Of a stretch of DNA of 64,000 nucleotides, positions 48,878 through 58,617 are shown piece by piece (position 1 is the first letter of the stretch; each line of letters starts with the position of its first letter). The position numbers were made by a program, and so were the translations under genes. Origin of the DNA: Pseudomonas fluorescens (GTDB lineage: Bacteria; Pseudomonadota; Gammaproteobacteria; Pseudomonadales; Pseudomonadaceae); NCBI RefSeq assembly GCF_902497775.2, contig NZ_OZ024668.1:4510326-4574325 (forward strand), given 5' to 3'. Under the pieces are notes generated by a model. It made no database searches, was not told the origin of the DNA, and saw only the letters and a program-made list of their open reading frames with translations.

Positions 48878-49978
48878 ATGGGTTTCAATTGCGGCATCGT
48901 CGGCCTGCCCAACGTCGGCAAGTCCACCCTGTTCAACGCCTTGACCAAATCCGGCATCGCCGCTGAGAACTTCCCGTTCTGCACCATCGAGCCGAACAGC
49001 GGCATCGTGCCAATGCCCGATGCACGTCTGGACGCCCTGGCGGCCATCGTCAAGCCGAACCGCGTGCTGCCGACCACCATGGAATTCGTCGACATCGCCG
49101 GCCTGGTTGCCGGCGCCTCGAAAGGTGAAGGCCTGGGCAACAAGTTCCTCGCCAACATCCGCGAGACCGACGCCATCGCCCACGTGGTGCGCTGCTTCGA
49201 AGACGAGAACGTGATTCACGTCTCCAACAGCGTCGATCCCAAGCGCGACATCGAGATCATCGACCTGGAACTGATCTTCGCCGACCTCGACAGCTGCGAG
49301 AAGCAACTGCAGAAAGTCGCGCGCAACGCCAAGGGCGGTGACAAGGACGCCCTGGCGCAGAAAGCCATCCTCGAAAAACTGATCCCGCACTTCACCGAAG
49401 GCAAGCCTGCGCGCAGCCTGATGAAGAACATGGCAGACGACGAGAAGGCCCTGGTTCGCGGCTTCCACCTGCTGACCAGCAAGCCTGTGATGTACATCGC
49501 CAACGTTGCCGAAGACGGCTTCGACAACAACCCGCACCTGGACGTGGTCCGCGCCATCGCCGAAGAAGAAGGCGCGATCGTGGTGCCGGTGTGCAACAAG
49601 ATCGAGGCAGAGATCGCCGAGCTCGACGACGGTGAAGAGAAAGACATGTTCCTCGAAGCCCTGGGCCTCGAAGAGCCAGGCCTGAATCGCGTGATCCGCG
49701 CCGGTTACTCGCTGCTCAACCTGCAGACCTACTTCACTGCCGGCGTGCAGGAAGTCCGCGCCTGGACCGTGCGCGTCGGCGCCACCGCCCCGCAAGCGGC
49801 CGGCGTGATTCACACCGACTTCGAGAAAGGCTTCATCCGCGCCGAAGTGGTCGCCTATGACGACTTCATCCAGTACAAGGGTGAAAGCGGCGCCAAAGAA
49901 GCTGGCAAATGGCGTCTGGAAGGCAAGGACTACATCGTCAAGGACGGTGACGTGATGCACTTCCGCTTCAACGTCTAA
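48878..49978 (+). CDS. ychF: Redox-regulated ATPase YchF (Obg-like)
   Basis: A 366-residue P-loop protein: G1 [16 protein letters not shown]3-like [20 protein letters not shown], coiled-coil insertion about 130-200 and a C-terminal TGS domain. It hydrolyses ATP and binds the ribosome; it is linked to oxidative stress response. It is the last core gene before the mobile island. Confidence 0.96.
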   Translation: MGFNCGIVGLPNVGKSTLFNALTKSGIAAENFPFCTIEPNSGIVPMPDARLDALAAIVKPNRVLPTTMEFVDIAGLVAGASKGEGLGNKFLANIRETDAIAHVVRCFEDENVIHVSNSVDPKRDIEIIDLELIFADLDSCEKQLQKVARNAKGGDKDALAQKAILEKLIPHFTEGKPARSLMKNMADDEKALVRGFHLLTSKPVMYIANVAEDGFDNNPHLDVVRAIAEEEGAIVVPVCNKIEAEIAELDDGEEKDMFLEALGLEEPGLNRVIRAGYSLLNLQTYFTAGVQEVRAWTVRVGATAPQAAGVIHTDFEKGFIRAEVVAYDDFIQYKGESGAKEAGKWRLEGKDYIVKDGDVMHFRFNV

Positions 49979-50036
49979 ATTGTAGCTGGCATTGCAGGTG
50001 ATTGCTTAGGGTTGCGAGACAGTCCTTTAATCATCC

Positions 50037-50065
50037 CGAAAGCCCCCATATATGGGGGCTTTCGT
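50037..50065 (+). terminator. Rho-independent terminator of ychF
   Basis: Stem CGAAAGCCCCCA with its complement around a short TAT-rich centre, then T-rich sequence; near-perfect and probably bidirectional. Confidence 0.88.
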
Positions 50066-50193
50066 GTTTCTATGGCATGCATGAGATTGCAGCAGCATGC
50101 ACAAAAAAACGACTACACCGGTGTATACGGTTCTTGGACAGCCCTCGATTAGGTGTATACGATGGCAATTTTCCGGAAAGGGACAGTGCCTGG

Positions 50194-50735
50194 ATGCTTA
50201 CGGACGCTCACTGCCGGGCTGCCAAGCCCAAAGCCAAGCTGTACCGCATCAACGATGCTAGAGGCCTTTACCTAGAGGTGAAACCGAACGGCGTGCGCGC
50301 TTGGCGTTACCGATTCAAACTGAGTGGAAAGGCCTCCTGGTTCGCTCTAGGCGACTACCCTAGTATCTCGCTGGCAAATGCTCGCGAGAAATGCGACGAG
50401 GCTCGCAGGCTAGTCAGACAGGGAATTAGCCCAGTACAGAATCGGCAATTGGAGAAAATTACGCGAGAGCTTGATGCCTCGAATACGTTCGAATCAGTCG
50501 CCTCGGAATGGCTCGCATTGAAAGACTGGGAGCCTGTGACGAAAACACGTCGCCTAGGGATGCTCAAAAGAGTTGTGTTTCCATCAATTGGAAAACTCCC
50601 TGTGCGGACTATCAAGCCGGCGCACGTTTTAGACATTCTTAACAGGACGGTTAGGCGTGGCGCACCATCCGTTGCGGCGGAAGCTAAACGCACGATGTCG
50701 GCAGTATTCGAATTAGCTGTCGCGACCCTGAGAGC
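50194..50735 (+). pseudogene. Truncated P4-type tyrosine integrase
   Basis: The first 180 or so residues of a P4-like integrase are present: the arm-binding DUF4102 domain (LTDAHCRAAKPKAKLYRINDARGLYLEVKPNG, about 1-85) and the core-binding domain to about 175. The catalytic domain with Arg-His-Arg-Tyr residues is missing because an IS3-family element begins at 50736. The frame runs five codons into the IS and stops. The 3' half is not found on the other side of the IS, so it has been deleted. GC content drops relative to ychF. Marks the left end of the island and is not functional as it stands. Confidence 0.88.
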
Positions 50736-50743
50736 TGTAGTGG

Positions 50744-51906
<1,163 letters not shown>

Positions 51907-51970
51907 CAGACACCTCTCTGTGGCGAGCATTCTCGCCTAAATGGGTGTCCGGAATCATTAGACCACTACA

Positions 51971-52495
51971 CCTTGATCGATAGCGCTCAAATGTGAGCTA
52001 AGGGTAGCTCACCATGTGATCGACCCGACTTGATCAATTTGGGACCGTAAGAAAACCGCTAAGGAAGCCGAGCGGAGGCTTATCTGGCTGAATCGAATAG
52101 GACAATTGCAATGTTTTTTTCAACCTGGTTATCCACGCTGAAACGCAAATAATTCCTTGTGCCTGACTTCCGATCGCAACTGACGCCTCGCTCGCTCGTT
52201 GTCGGCCGGACGACAAAGCCGGGAATGCTTCGCTATCCCGGCTTCGCTGTCCGGCTCAACTGAAAATCCAGAAGCACTGCGTCCACCAGCCGCTACTCGT
52301 GAAAATGGCTTCATTGGGGCGCCTACAGAATTCGGAAAAAATCATACGCTAAGGTTTCGAACTCTAGTGGCGCGCCAGATTTAGAGCTTACCCACCTCTA
52401 TCCGTCTGGCTCCCGAAAGCCCGCGGGCTGTGGCCTATACTGAATCGGTCAATATGTTCGCAGCCAACGTGTAGTAATGAAAGGAATCCCACGAC
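51971..52495. other. Gene-poor island segment with nested hairpin
   Basis: 525 bp between the IS and the next gene. No remnant of the integrase 3' half can be read here in any plus frame. The notable structure is a nested inverted repeat: an outer GCCGGAC/GTCCGGC pair (52205-52211 and 52249-52255) enclosing an inner AAGCCGGGA/TCCCGGCTT pair (52216-52224 and 52236-52244). Short minus-strand frames here look spurious. Confidence 0.5.
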
Positions 52496-52738
52496 ATGGC
52501 CGATATCGAGAACCACTCTGAACAGCTTGAAGCACGTATTAGCGAGTTGAAAGCGCAGAATCAGCAGTTGCAGGACGATTACGACGATGAAGTTCTTTTG
52601 TGCACGGGTCTGCTGCGCGCTCTGGTCAATACAGACTATGGCTTCTGTGAAACGCTGGTGAAGCACGCCGACTGCTCGGCTGAGCGCAAAGCCGACGCCC
52701 TGCAATACATCGCCGATGCGCGTGCTGGGTATGGCTGA
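52496..52738 (+). CDS. Small hypothetical coiled-coil protein
   Basis: An 80-residue protein; residues 1-30 (NHSEQLEARISELKAQNQQLQDDY) form a predicted coiled coil, and the C-terminal half contains two Cys. AGGA precedes the ATG by ten bases, and a TATACT -10-like element is seen near 52435. It stands 60 bp before the HNH nuclease gene and may be co-transcribed. Function unknown. Confidence 0.65.
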   Translation: MADIENHSEQLEARISELKAQNQQLQDDYDDEVLLCTGLLRALVNTDYGFCETLVKHADCSAERKADALQYIADARAGYG

Positions 52739-52798
52739 GCGGGCTAGCGGCCCAAACCTGGCATGGCTTCGTCATAGATCAACAGCAGGGGTGTCAAA

Positions 52799-53854
52799 AT
52801 GTCGAAAGGAGATCGCCTTTTCCGGGGGCCAGAAAGTCATGCTGCCGAAAAACTATCCAGGGATGCACTAGCGCCATTCCTGAATGATCGAGGTTACGTT
52901 GTTATTGCCGACAAGCGAATTCAAACGGGCGTGGCCACTCAGCAGTTCATCAGTATCCGTACTCCTGATAGTCAGATACTGAGCATGCGCGTCCGGCTGT
53001 GCTGGCGGCGCGATGGACGAAATCCCAACGAGAAGAAATACGCAGCGGCTCAGTTGGCGGCGCACCTGCGGCAAGGTGGATGGGATGCGACGCTGGAGCA
53101 CATCACATCGCGAGATACGAAGCGCGGGCTCACTCACAATTTGCTCGTGCAGCGTGACGAAGGCGCAATTATCTTTGCCGCGCTCATTCCTATCGAAAGC
53201 CTCCATGCCATCTGGAACCGCCAGCGCGAGGTCAGCGATGACCTACAACGCCGTGAGTTGAAGGGGCGGGCCAAGAAGAATCACGCTCAGAACGGTACCA
53301 GCCCGACTCTGTGGTTACAGGATGACCGGACACCTGATGGACACGAGGTGGCCGATGCACTGTGGCAGTGGCCGGGTGTGATCGACTTAGCCACGCTCAT
53401 TCCCCATGTGGTGGAGTCGGTAGTAGTCGACGATACCTACGACGACTGCCCGGCTCCGGACTACTCGTCTCTGGGCCGGGATGAAGGCGAGCGCGCGCCC
53501 GTGCTTCGCTCGGAGGTTCGTCGCGACCCCCACGTACGTCGAGCCGTACTCGAAAGGGCCGGGTTTGCGTGTGAGCGTGAGGATTGTGGCAAGCGCCGGG
53601 ACTTCCCTGGCTTCCTGGATGTTCATCACATCTTAGGGGCCGAGAAGTCAGACCGTGTATACAACTGCGTGGCCCTGTGCCCGTGTTGTCACCGCGAAGC
53701 GCACTATGCACCATATGCCAATGACCTCAACAAGCAGTTACTTACATATGCCAAGAGGTTCGGCGGAACCGCTGCTGCGCAGTGGAAGGGCCCACCATCG
53801 TGTTCGGCGATTACGTCTGGTGGCAAGGCCGGTAGTCTGCCTGAAGAGCCTTAG
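52799..53854 (+). CDS. HNH endonuclease with uncharacterised N-terminal domain
   Basis: A 351-residue protein. The C-terminal part (about 257-305) is an HNH nuclease with Cys-rich zinc sites: CEREDCGKRRDFPGFLDVHHILG, then NCVALCPCCHREAHY. The DVHH and final His residues form the catalytic beta-beta-alpha metal site and look intact. The N-terminal 200 residues match nothing I recognise; they are basic and could bind DNA or modified bases. Standalone HNH proteins in islands are often restriction-type defence nucleases. There is no methylase neighbour, so a modification-dependent or phage-specific target would be needed. AGGGG lies seven bases before the ATG. Confidence 0.8.
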   Translation: MSKGDRLFRGPESHAAEKLSRDALAPFLNDRGYVVIADKRIQTGVATQQFISIRTPDSQILSMRVRLCWRRDGRNPNEKKYAAAQLAAHLRQGGWDATLEHITSRDTKRGLTHNLLVQRDEGAIIFAALIPIESLHAIWNRQREVSDDLQRRELKGRAKKNHAQNGTSPTLWLQDDRTPDGHEVADALWQWPGVIDLATLIPHVVESVVVDDTYDDCPAPDYSSLGRDEGERAPVLRSEVRRDPHVRRAVLERAGFACEREDCGKRRDFPGFLDVHHILGAEKSDRVYNCVALCPCCHREAHYAPYANDLNKQLLTYAKRFGGTAAAQWKGPPSCSAITSGGKAGSLPEEP

Positions 53855-54496
53855 CGTACGATTTTTTTCGAATTCTGGGGGCTCCCCTCATAGCAAGGGT
53901 TTGGGATCTGGTCGGAAACCTAAAAATCAATGCCTTCACCGAAGGCACATGACAGCATTCGCGTTTCTATCCATCAAATGAGCCTGCGCGCACACGCGCC
54001 CGGTTGAGGCGCGGGGCGGCTTGCCGTCCTGGGGCGATTTATCCGGGTCTTAGCGCCCGCAGGGTGGCCGGAGGCCAGGACAGGGCAGCTCTATCGCCCT
54101 GAGCCGCTTAGACAGGCTGTTACGCGCTAGTCGGTTTGCTTCCAGTCAGCGGCCGCAGGCCTCTGCCGGAGTTTGGGGCGAGTAGCCCCATGTTCTTTAC
54201 CGTGCCGTGCCGGAGGCACGACTTTGCACGGGCGCTATCTGAGGTACACCTCGTAAAGCTCTGTTTTTACCCGTAGGGGGAAACTGAAAGGGATATAAAA
54301 TTTCATTTATTTAAAAGCTTCGGCCGGGCCCCTCGAGAGACTCTAGAAACGGCACCAAAAATGTCGGCTCCGCCAGCGAATCGGTGGTTTTTCGAGAGCT
54401 GACCAACTACCCCTTGGACACGCACAAATCACAGGCGTGAAGCGGCCTCCGCGTGAGCGGATATAGAAAAAAGGAGAGGGAGGGTAGTTTTGGGCC
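53855..54496. other. Gene-free region downstream of repA, probable replication origin
   Basis: 642 bp without a credible gene. It lies immediately 3' of repA, where IncFII/IncI-type plasmids carry CIS and oriR. It has a GC-rich part with small hairpins (53931-53947; 54206-54220), then an AT-rich stretch (about 54291-54317) next to a cluster of 6-bp palindromes (54310-54347). A weak DnaA-box-like TTATCCGGG is near 54030. The origin role is inferred from position. Confidence 0.45.
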
Positions 54497-55339
54497 TTAG
54501 CCTGACGCCTTGACAGCGACGTTGGCCAGCAGCTTGCTCAACCTGTCAGTAACCTGGTTACCAGTCACCGCCTGCGGCCTCGATGGCCCCTCATCTGAGG
54601 GTCGTCTCACTGATGCCGGCAGGTCGTCTGATTCGCGGCTTTCCTTGGCACGCCAACGATTACGGGACACTTCACGACGCAGCAGCTCCTTCGAATGGCG
54701 CTCCATGTCGTCAAGACGGCGCTGGCCAATCACATTCAATTGAACCTGGCGACGTTTACGCGCGGAGTTCTGCACACGCTCAAACACATGCAGTAACCCA
54801 AGGTCTTTCCAGAAGAGTTTGGTGAAGCGGATAAGCACGCGTGTGCGCACCAAGTGCAAGCCACCTTCGTCTTTTTCATCAAGGCGGATTCGCTCAATTC
54901 GACGGTAGACGTAGCCGGCATCGTCGAGGGTCTTGAACAGCCGGCACAGCACCGGGGCTGAGACGCCTTCGGAGTCTTCGGCAATTTTGCGTTGGGTGTT
55001 GAGCACATATCGCCCAGCTTCAGGATCGATGTATCCCAGTATCCCGGTGGCCAAGTCCAAGCGCACCAGCAACTGCTCTGCTACTCGTTCGATCACTTGA
55101 AATTTCTCAACACGGGTACGTCGATCACCGTGCACCGTATCAAGCCGACGCAGGTACTGACCTCGGTAGCCGACCATGTTGCTAAGACGCTCGTAGGCTG
55201 AACGGATGAGCGGATTCTTGAGCTGCTGATCGGAGAGGTGCCGAGGGGCTGCGTACTGGGCAGGCATAGGGCGCGCGGGGCAGCGCAGCGCAGAATGCGG
55301 ATTGGAAGGTAAAAGCCGGACAGCTTTGCGGTAGGTCAT
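54497..55339 (-). CDS. repA: Plasmid-type replication initiator RepA (IncFII/RepA-like)
   Basis: A 280-residue basic protein resembling IncFII-type RepA in pattern. It has FQVIERVAEQLLVRLDLATGILGYIDPEAGRYV near residue 80, a probable helix-turn-helix around IAEDSEGVSAPVLCRLFKTLDDAGYV near 115-140, and RVLIRFTKLFWKDLGLL near 170. A strong ribosome site (GGAGG, six bases) precedes ATG 55339, and the ATG overlaps the stop of an upstream leader ORF. Upstream hairpins fit antisense-RNA copy control. On a chromosomal island it would allow replication after excision. The assignment rests on pattern recall and context. Confidence 0.72.
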   Translation of the reverse strand: MTYRKAVRLLPSNPHSALRCPARPMPAQYAAPRHLSDQQLKNPLIRSAYERLSNMVGYRGQYLRRLDTVHGDRRTRVEKFQVIERVAEQLLVRLDLATGILGYIDPEAGRYVLNTQRKIAEDSEGVSAPVLCRLFKTLDDAGYVYRRIERIRLDEKDEGGLHLVRTRVLIRFTKLFWKDLGLLHVFERVQNSARKRRQVQLNVIGQRRLDDMERHSKELLRREVSRNRWRAKESRESDDLPASVRRPSDEGPSRPQAVTGNQVTDRLSKLLANVAVKASG

Positions 55340-55461
55340 CCCTCACCTCCAACGCACCCCGGCTTGTACTGAGCAATCTGTCTAATCCGATTCAGTGCAC
55401 ACGTATTGCTTCCACCGTTATAACGATGAGACATCGGATTGAATTTTATTGAATTTCCCAT
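55336..55461 (-). CDS. Leader peptide translationally coupled to repA
   Basis: A 41-codon ORF (MGNSIKFNPMSHRYNGGSN...) whose TGA overlaps the repA ATG as ATGA. AAGAGG lies upstream; a GTG three codons earlier is an alternative start. Short ORFs in this position (tap in IncFII, repY in IncI plasmids) must be translated for Rep synthesis. Its sequence resembles nothing known to me; position and coupling carry the call. Confidence 0.6.
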   Translation of the reverse strand: MGNSIKFNPMSHRYNGGSNTCALNRIRQIAQYKPGCVGGEG

Positions 55462-55499
55462 CGGGCACACTCGCCTCTTGTGCGTCAGAGCACACCTAC

Positions 55500-55528
55500 T
55501 TGCGAACAGCAGGGATGGGAGCTAGGAT
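55500..55528 (+). promoter_or_regulatory. Candidate promoter of a counter-transcribed copy-control RNA
   Basis: TTGCGA (55500-55505) and TAGGAT (55523-55528) with an ideal 17-bp spacer, reading away from repA into the two hairpins. The transcript would be antisense to the repA leader. Confidence 0.45.
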
Positions 55529-55560
55529 GCTAACTTGTCGACAGTTGCATCGTTTTGTGG

Positions 55561-55638
55561 TTCTTCAGCCGCCAAGCTGAAGAATGCGACACACCCCTGC
55601 TGTAGTCACCAGAAGCCCGCTCGCCAAAGCGGGCTTCT
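55561..55638 (+). ncRNA. Candidate antisense RNA / repA leader stem-loops
   Basis: Two perfect hairpins: a 9-bp stem at 55561-55584 and an 11-bp stem at 55611-55638. Both have the same six-base loop: CGCCAA on the plus strand, UUGGCG on the repA mRNA strand. UUGGCG is the kissing-loop motif of IncFII/IncI-type rep mRNA targets. No clear T run marks the 3' end of a plus-strand RNA. Confidence 0.6.
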
Positions 55639-55642
55639 GCAT

Positions 55643-55861
55643 TCAGGGATTCTGCCGAGCGGCGGATTCGGCTATCGGGGGCCGTTTGGTTGCTTTGGAT
55701 TCGAGCCAATGATCAAGATCATGCTCGAACCAGCCTACTATCCCGCCGCTTAATTGCACCGATGGTGGGAATGAAGGGTCGTTACGCTCGAGACGCCAAA
55801 GTGTTGAAGGGTTGATGCCCCCTAGCTTTTTGCAAACGGCTTTCCGGCGAATGATCTGCAT
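55643..55861 (-). CDS. AlpA-family DNA-binding regulator/excisionase
   Basis: A 72-residue winged-helix protein (MQIIRRKAVCKKLGGINPSTLWRLERND) followed by FPPSVQLSGGIVGWFEHDLDHWLESK, the AlpA/MerR-like pattern. In P4-like satellites and islands AlpA-type proteins activate the integrase or act as excisionase. AGAGG lies five bases before the ATG. It is upstream of the repA leader on the same strand. Confidence 0.85.
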   Translation of the reverse strand: MQIIRRKAVCKKLGGINPSTLWRLERNDPSFPPSVQLSGGIVGWFEHDLDHWLESKATKRPPIAESAARQNP

Positions 55862-56281
55862 GACTACCTCTGCGCTTTATCAGTTGCATGCAGTGTCAGC
55901 AGCGGTCATTCCCAAGTCACGGAGTCTCATTTTATTATTTTCACTTCTCGAAAATCCGTGATTCGCTCTCTCGATGAAGGACGCGGTACCAGCCTGGCTT
56001 CTAGAGCTGCGAAGAGGGTAGCAAAAGCCAAAGTGTATACGAGGGTGACTATATTCTGCGGGATGGCGCACAGACCCCTTGCAGAACGGGACCTGTAGCT
56101 CAGACTTACGTTTCAACGTCTGACCCAGCATCCTGATGCATCCGAAACCCCTTGAGGCCTCGCCTCAAGGGGTTTTTCTTTGCCCGCGCAAGCCACTGCT
56201 GCCGACAGCGGCGCCGGCAAGCCATGTCTATACTCAAGCTCGTTTTCAAGCAACCCTCCTCCACTGAGCAGGTATCGGCGC
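55862..56281. other. Right-end region of the island
   Basis: 420 bp without a supported gene. A GTGTATACGA copy (56033-56042) matches one near the left end (50153-50162), and an orphan terminator follows at 56145-56177. The TGTAGCTCAG segment near 56095 is tRNA-like but no cloverleaf forms. The element end is somewhere in about 56040-56145. Confidence 0.45.
56145..56177 (+). terminator. Rho-independent terminator
   Basis: A 14-bp stem AAACCCCTTGAGGC with complement, then TTTTT. No gene on the plus strand precedes it within the island, so its original partner may have been lost or displaced by the insertion. Confidence 0.85.
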
Positions 56282-57091
56282 ATGGCCAAAAAGAAGGAAA
56301 AGCAAAGCAGCAGCGAACGTCTGCAACGCAAGGACTACGAGCAGCAACTCAAGGCCCTGCACATCGAACTGGTCAAACTGCAGCAGTGGGTGGTGGCCAA
56401 GGGGTTGAAGGTCTGCATCGTCTTCGAGGGCCGCGATGGCGCCGGCAAGGGCGGCACCATCAAGGCCCTGACCGAGCGCGTCAGCCCGCGGGTGTTTCGG
56501 GTCGTGGCGCTGCCCGCGCCCACCGAGCGTGAAAAAAGCCAAATGTACGCCCAGCGCTACATCCAGCACATGCCCTCGGCGGGCGAAGTGGTGATCTTCG
56601 ATCGCAGCTGGTACAACCGCGCCGGCGTCGAGCGGGTGATGGGCTTTTGTACCGAAGAGCAATCGAAAAAATTCCTCTCGGTAGTACCGTCCTTCGAAAA
56701 AATGCTGGTCGAGTCCGGGATCATCCTCATCAAGTACTGGCTGGAGGTCAGCCCTCAGGAGCAAGAGCGGCGCCTGAAGGAACGCATCACCGATGGCCGC
56801 AAGATCTGGAAGCTGACGCCCATGGACCTCAAGTCCTTCACCCGCTGGGACGATTACACCCGCGCCCGCGATGACATGTTTGCCGCCTCCGATACCTCGT
56901 GGGCGCCCTGGTACGTGGCACGTTCAGAGGACAAGCGACGGGTGCGGCTGAACATCCTCAGCCACTTCCTCAAGCAGGTTCCCTACGAGGACATCACCCA
57001 CAAGCAAAAGATCGAGCTGCCCAAGCGCGGTAAAATCGGCCGTTACAAAAGCGCCAACTACACCTCGCGCCTGGTGCCCGAGCTCTTCTAA
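56282..57091 (+). CDS. ppk2: Polyphosphate kinase 2
   Basis: A 269-residue PPK2-family enzyme transferring phosphate between polyphosphate and nucleotides. Walker A EGRDGAGKGGTIKAL lies near residue 49, Walker B VVIFDRSWYNRAGVERVMGFC near 103 and the lid region RRLKERITDGRKIWKLTP near 165. The single PPK2 domain and the Asp-rich Walker A fit class I, which phosphorylates nucleoside diphosphates. Its stop overlaps the convergent MFS gene by 3 bp. PAO1 PA0141 is a likely homologue. Confidence 0.93.
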   Translation: MAKKKEKQSSSERLQRKDYEQQLKALHIELVKLQQWVVAKGLKVCIVFEGRDGAGKGGTIKALTERVSPRVFRVVALPAPTEREKSQMYAQRYIQHMPSAGEVVIFDRSWYNRAGVERVMGFCTEEQSKKFLSVVPSFEKMLVESGIILIKYWLEVSPQEQERRLKERITDGRKIWKLTPMDLKSFTRWDDYTRARDDMFAASDTSWAPWYVARSEDKRRVRLNILSHFLKQVPYEDITHKQKIELPKRGKIGRYKSANYTSRLVPELF

Positions 57092-58245
57092 AGGGCCCCC
57101 GCTGCCCGGAAGGCCCGACGCCGGGCGCTGCGGGCGAACACCACGAACAGCGCAGCCATGGCCGTCAACGCCATCGGCAGGCCATGGGGGGCGACATCCA
57201 TGGCCGCGCCGCTGAGCAGCGGGCCGAGCAGGCTACCGACACCCCAGAGCAAACCAACGCTGGCATTGGCGGTGACCAGGTCCTGGCCCTTGAACTGCTG
57301 ACCGATCAGCACCAGCGCCAGGGTATAGACCCCGCCCGCCACCGCGCCGAGCACCACCAGCGCCGGCCACAGCAACCATTGCATGCCGATCAGCCACGGC
57401 AGCGCCAGGCCGATCAGCATTGCCACCACGCCGCACACCAGGTGCACGGTGGTGCGCTCGCAGCGGTCGGCCAGCCAACCGATCGGCAACTGGAAGAGCA
57501 TGTCGCCGGTCAGGATCACCGTCACCATCAACGCCGCTACACCCACCGCGTATGCGTGGTTGGTGGCATACACCGGCAGCAGCGAGAGAATCACCGCATC
57601 GAAGAACGAGAAGAACAGCACGCCCATGCACAGGGCCGGCGCGACGCGGAAAAAGCCCGCCAGGGAAAAGCTCTTGCCGCCCTCCTCGCCATGCTCGACA
57701 TGGTCATTGGGCACCGTCAGCACGATGCACAGCAGGGCCAGGCCGTAGCAGCCAGTCACCACCGTGGTCACCCAGGTGCTCTGCGCCCCGACCAACGCCA
57801 GCATCGCCGGGCCGAGCATCTGGAAACCGGTGAAGGCCGTGGCGTACAGGGCCATGATCTTGCCGCGGTTGTGCTCCGGGCTCAGCTCGTTGACCCACGA
57901 CTCACCGAGGATGATCGCGATACCCATGCCGATACCCAGGCCCAGGCGCAACAGGCCGAGCAGGTAGATCGAGGAGAAGCCCCATTCGAGCAGGCCGATA
58001 CTCAGGGTGCACAGGCCGAAGCACAGCAGGTAGATGGTGCGCCGGGTCAGGTGCCGGCAACAGGCATCGACCATGAACGCCGAAAGCATCATCCCCGCCG
58101 CCGGAATCGCCGAGACGATACCGATCTGCAAAGTGCTGGCACCGGCGTCGAGTAAACGCAGGGACACCAGCGGCAAACTCGCCCCGAGGCTGAAACCGAC
58201 CACCGAAACCGCAAACAACAAGCCGAGCAACAAACGCGTATTCAT
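57088..58245 (-). CDS. MFS transporter (YcaD-like)
   Basis: A 385-residue permease with 12 predicted helices. The N-terminus is MNTRLLLGLLFAVSVVGFSLGASLPLVSLRL, and the loop segment ESWVNELSPEHNRGKIMALYATAF near residue 100 matches the UPF0226/YcaD group. GGAG lies five bases before the ATG at 58245. The substrate is unknown. Confidence 0.87.
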   Translation of the reverse strand: MNTRLLLGLLFAVSVVGFSLGASLPLVSLRLLDAGASTLQIGIVSAIPAAGMMLSAFMVDACCRHLTRRTIYLLCFGLCTLSIGLLEWGFSSIYLLGLLRLGLGIGMGIAIILGESWVNELSPEHNRGKIMALYATAFTGFQMLGPAMLALVGAQSTWVTTVVTGCYGLALLCIVLTVPNDHVEHGEEGGKSFSLAGFFRVAPALCMGVLFFSFFDAVILSLLPVYATNHAYAVGVAALMVTVILTGDMLFQLPIGWLADRCERTTVHLVCGVVAMLIGLALPWLIGMQWLLWPALVVLGAVAGGVYTLALVLIGQQFKGQDLVTANASVGLLWGVGSLLGPLLSGAAMDVAPHGLPMALTAMAALFVVFARSARRRAFRAAGAL

Positions 58246-58617
58246 TACCACTCCAAACCCACCGGCACAGGCGCGACATCGCACCTGCGCAGGCGCATAC
58301 ATGACCGTAAAAAGATTCGCATACAGGCGCGCCAGCCACGGCAAAATGCCGGGCATACAGCTGCCAGGTCAGGAGGTGTGACGGTGAGGCGAGAAGGTAA
58401 AGGCGAACAACACGCTGCGCCGACGCTTGAGCACCGTGTCACACGGCCAGTCGCACACAACGGCCTGGATAACAGCCGGCTGGATGGCGCGTGGACGGGA
58501 AAAGCGGTTCATGGGTCGACTACAGGCAAAAAGGAAGGTCGGCACTCTAGGTGAAGCCCGGGCCAGACGTCAATCTCGCCGTGCTACTCTCGCGCCATCA
58601 TGGAAGAGGTTCAGCGC
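58246..58617. other. Intergenic region between divergent MFS and hypothetical genes
   Basis: 372 bp. Frames here lack ribosome sites and look spurious. I see no clear promoter consensus, repeat or RNA structure. Confidence 0.4.

Noticed and set aside
52129-52314. Short minus-strand frames between the IS and the 80-aa gene
   Set aside because: They cover a nested inverted repeat, lack ribosome sites and have Arg/Ser-rich shadow composition.
56085-56145. tRNA-like TGTAGCTCAG segment as an att remnant
   Set aside because: No anticodon arm, T-loop or acceptor pairing could be found around it, and no intact tRNA lies at the left end of the island.
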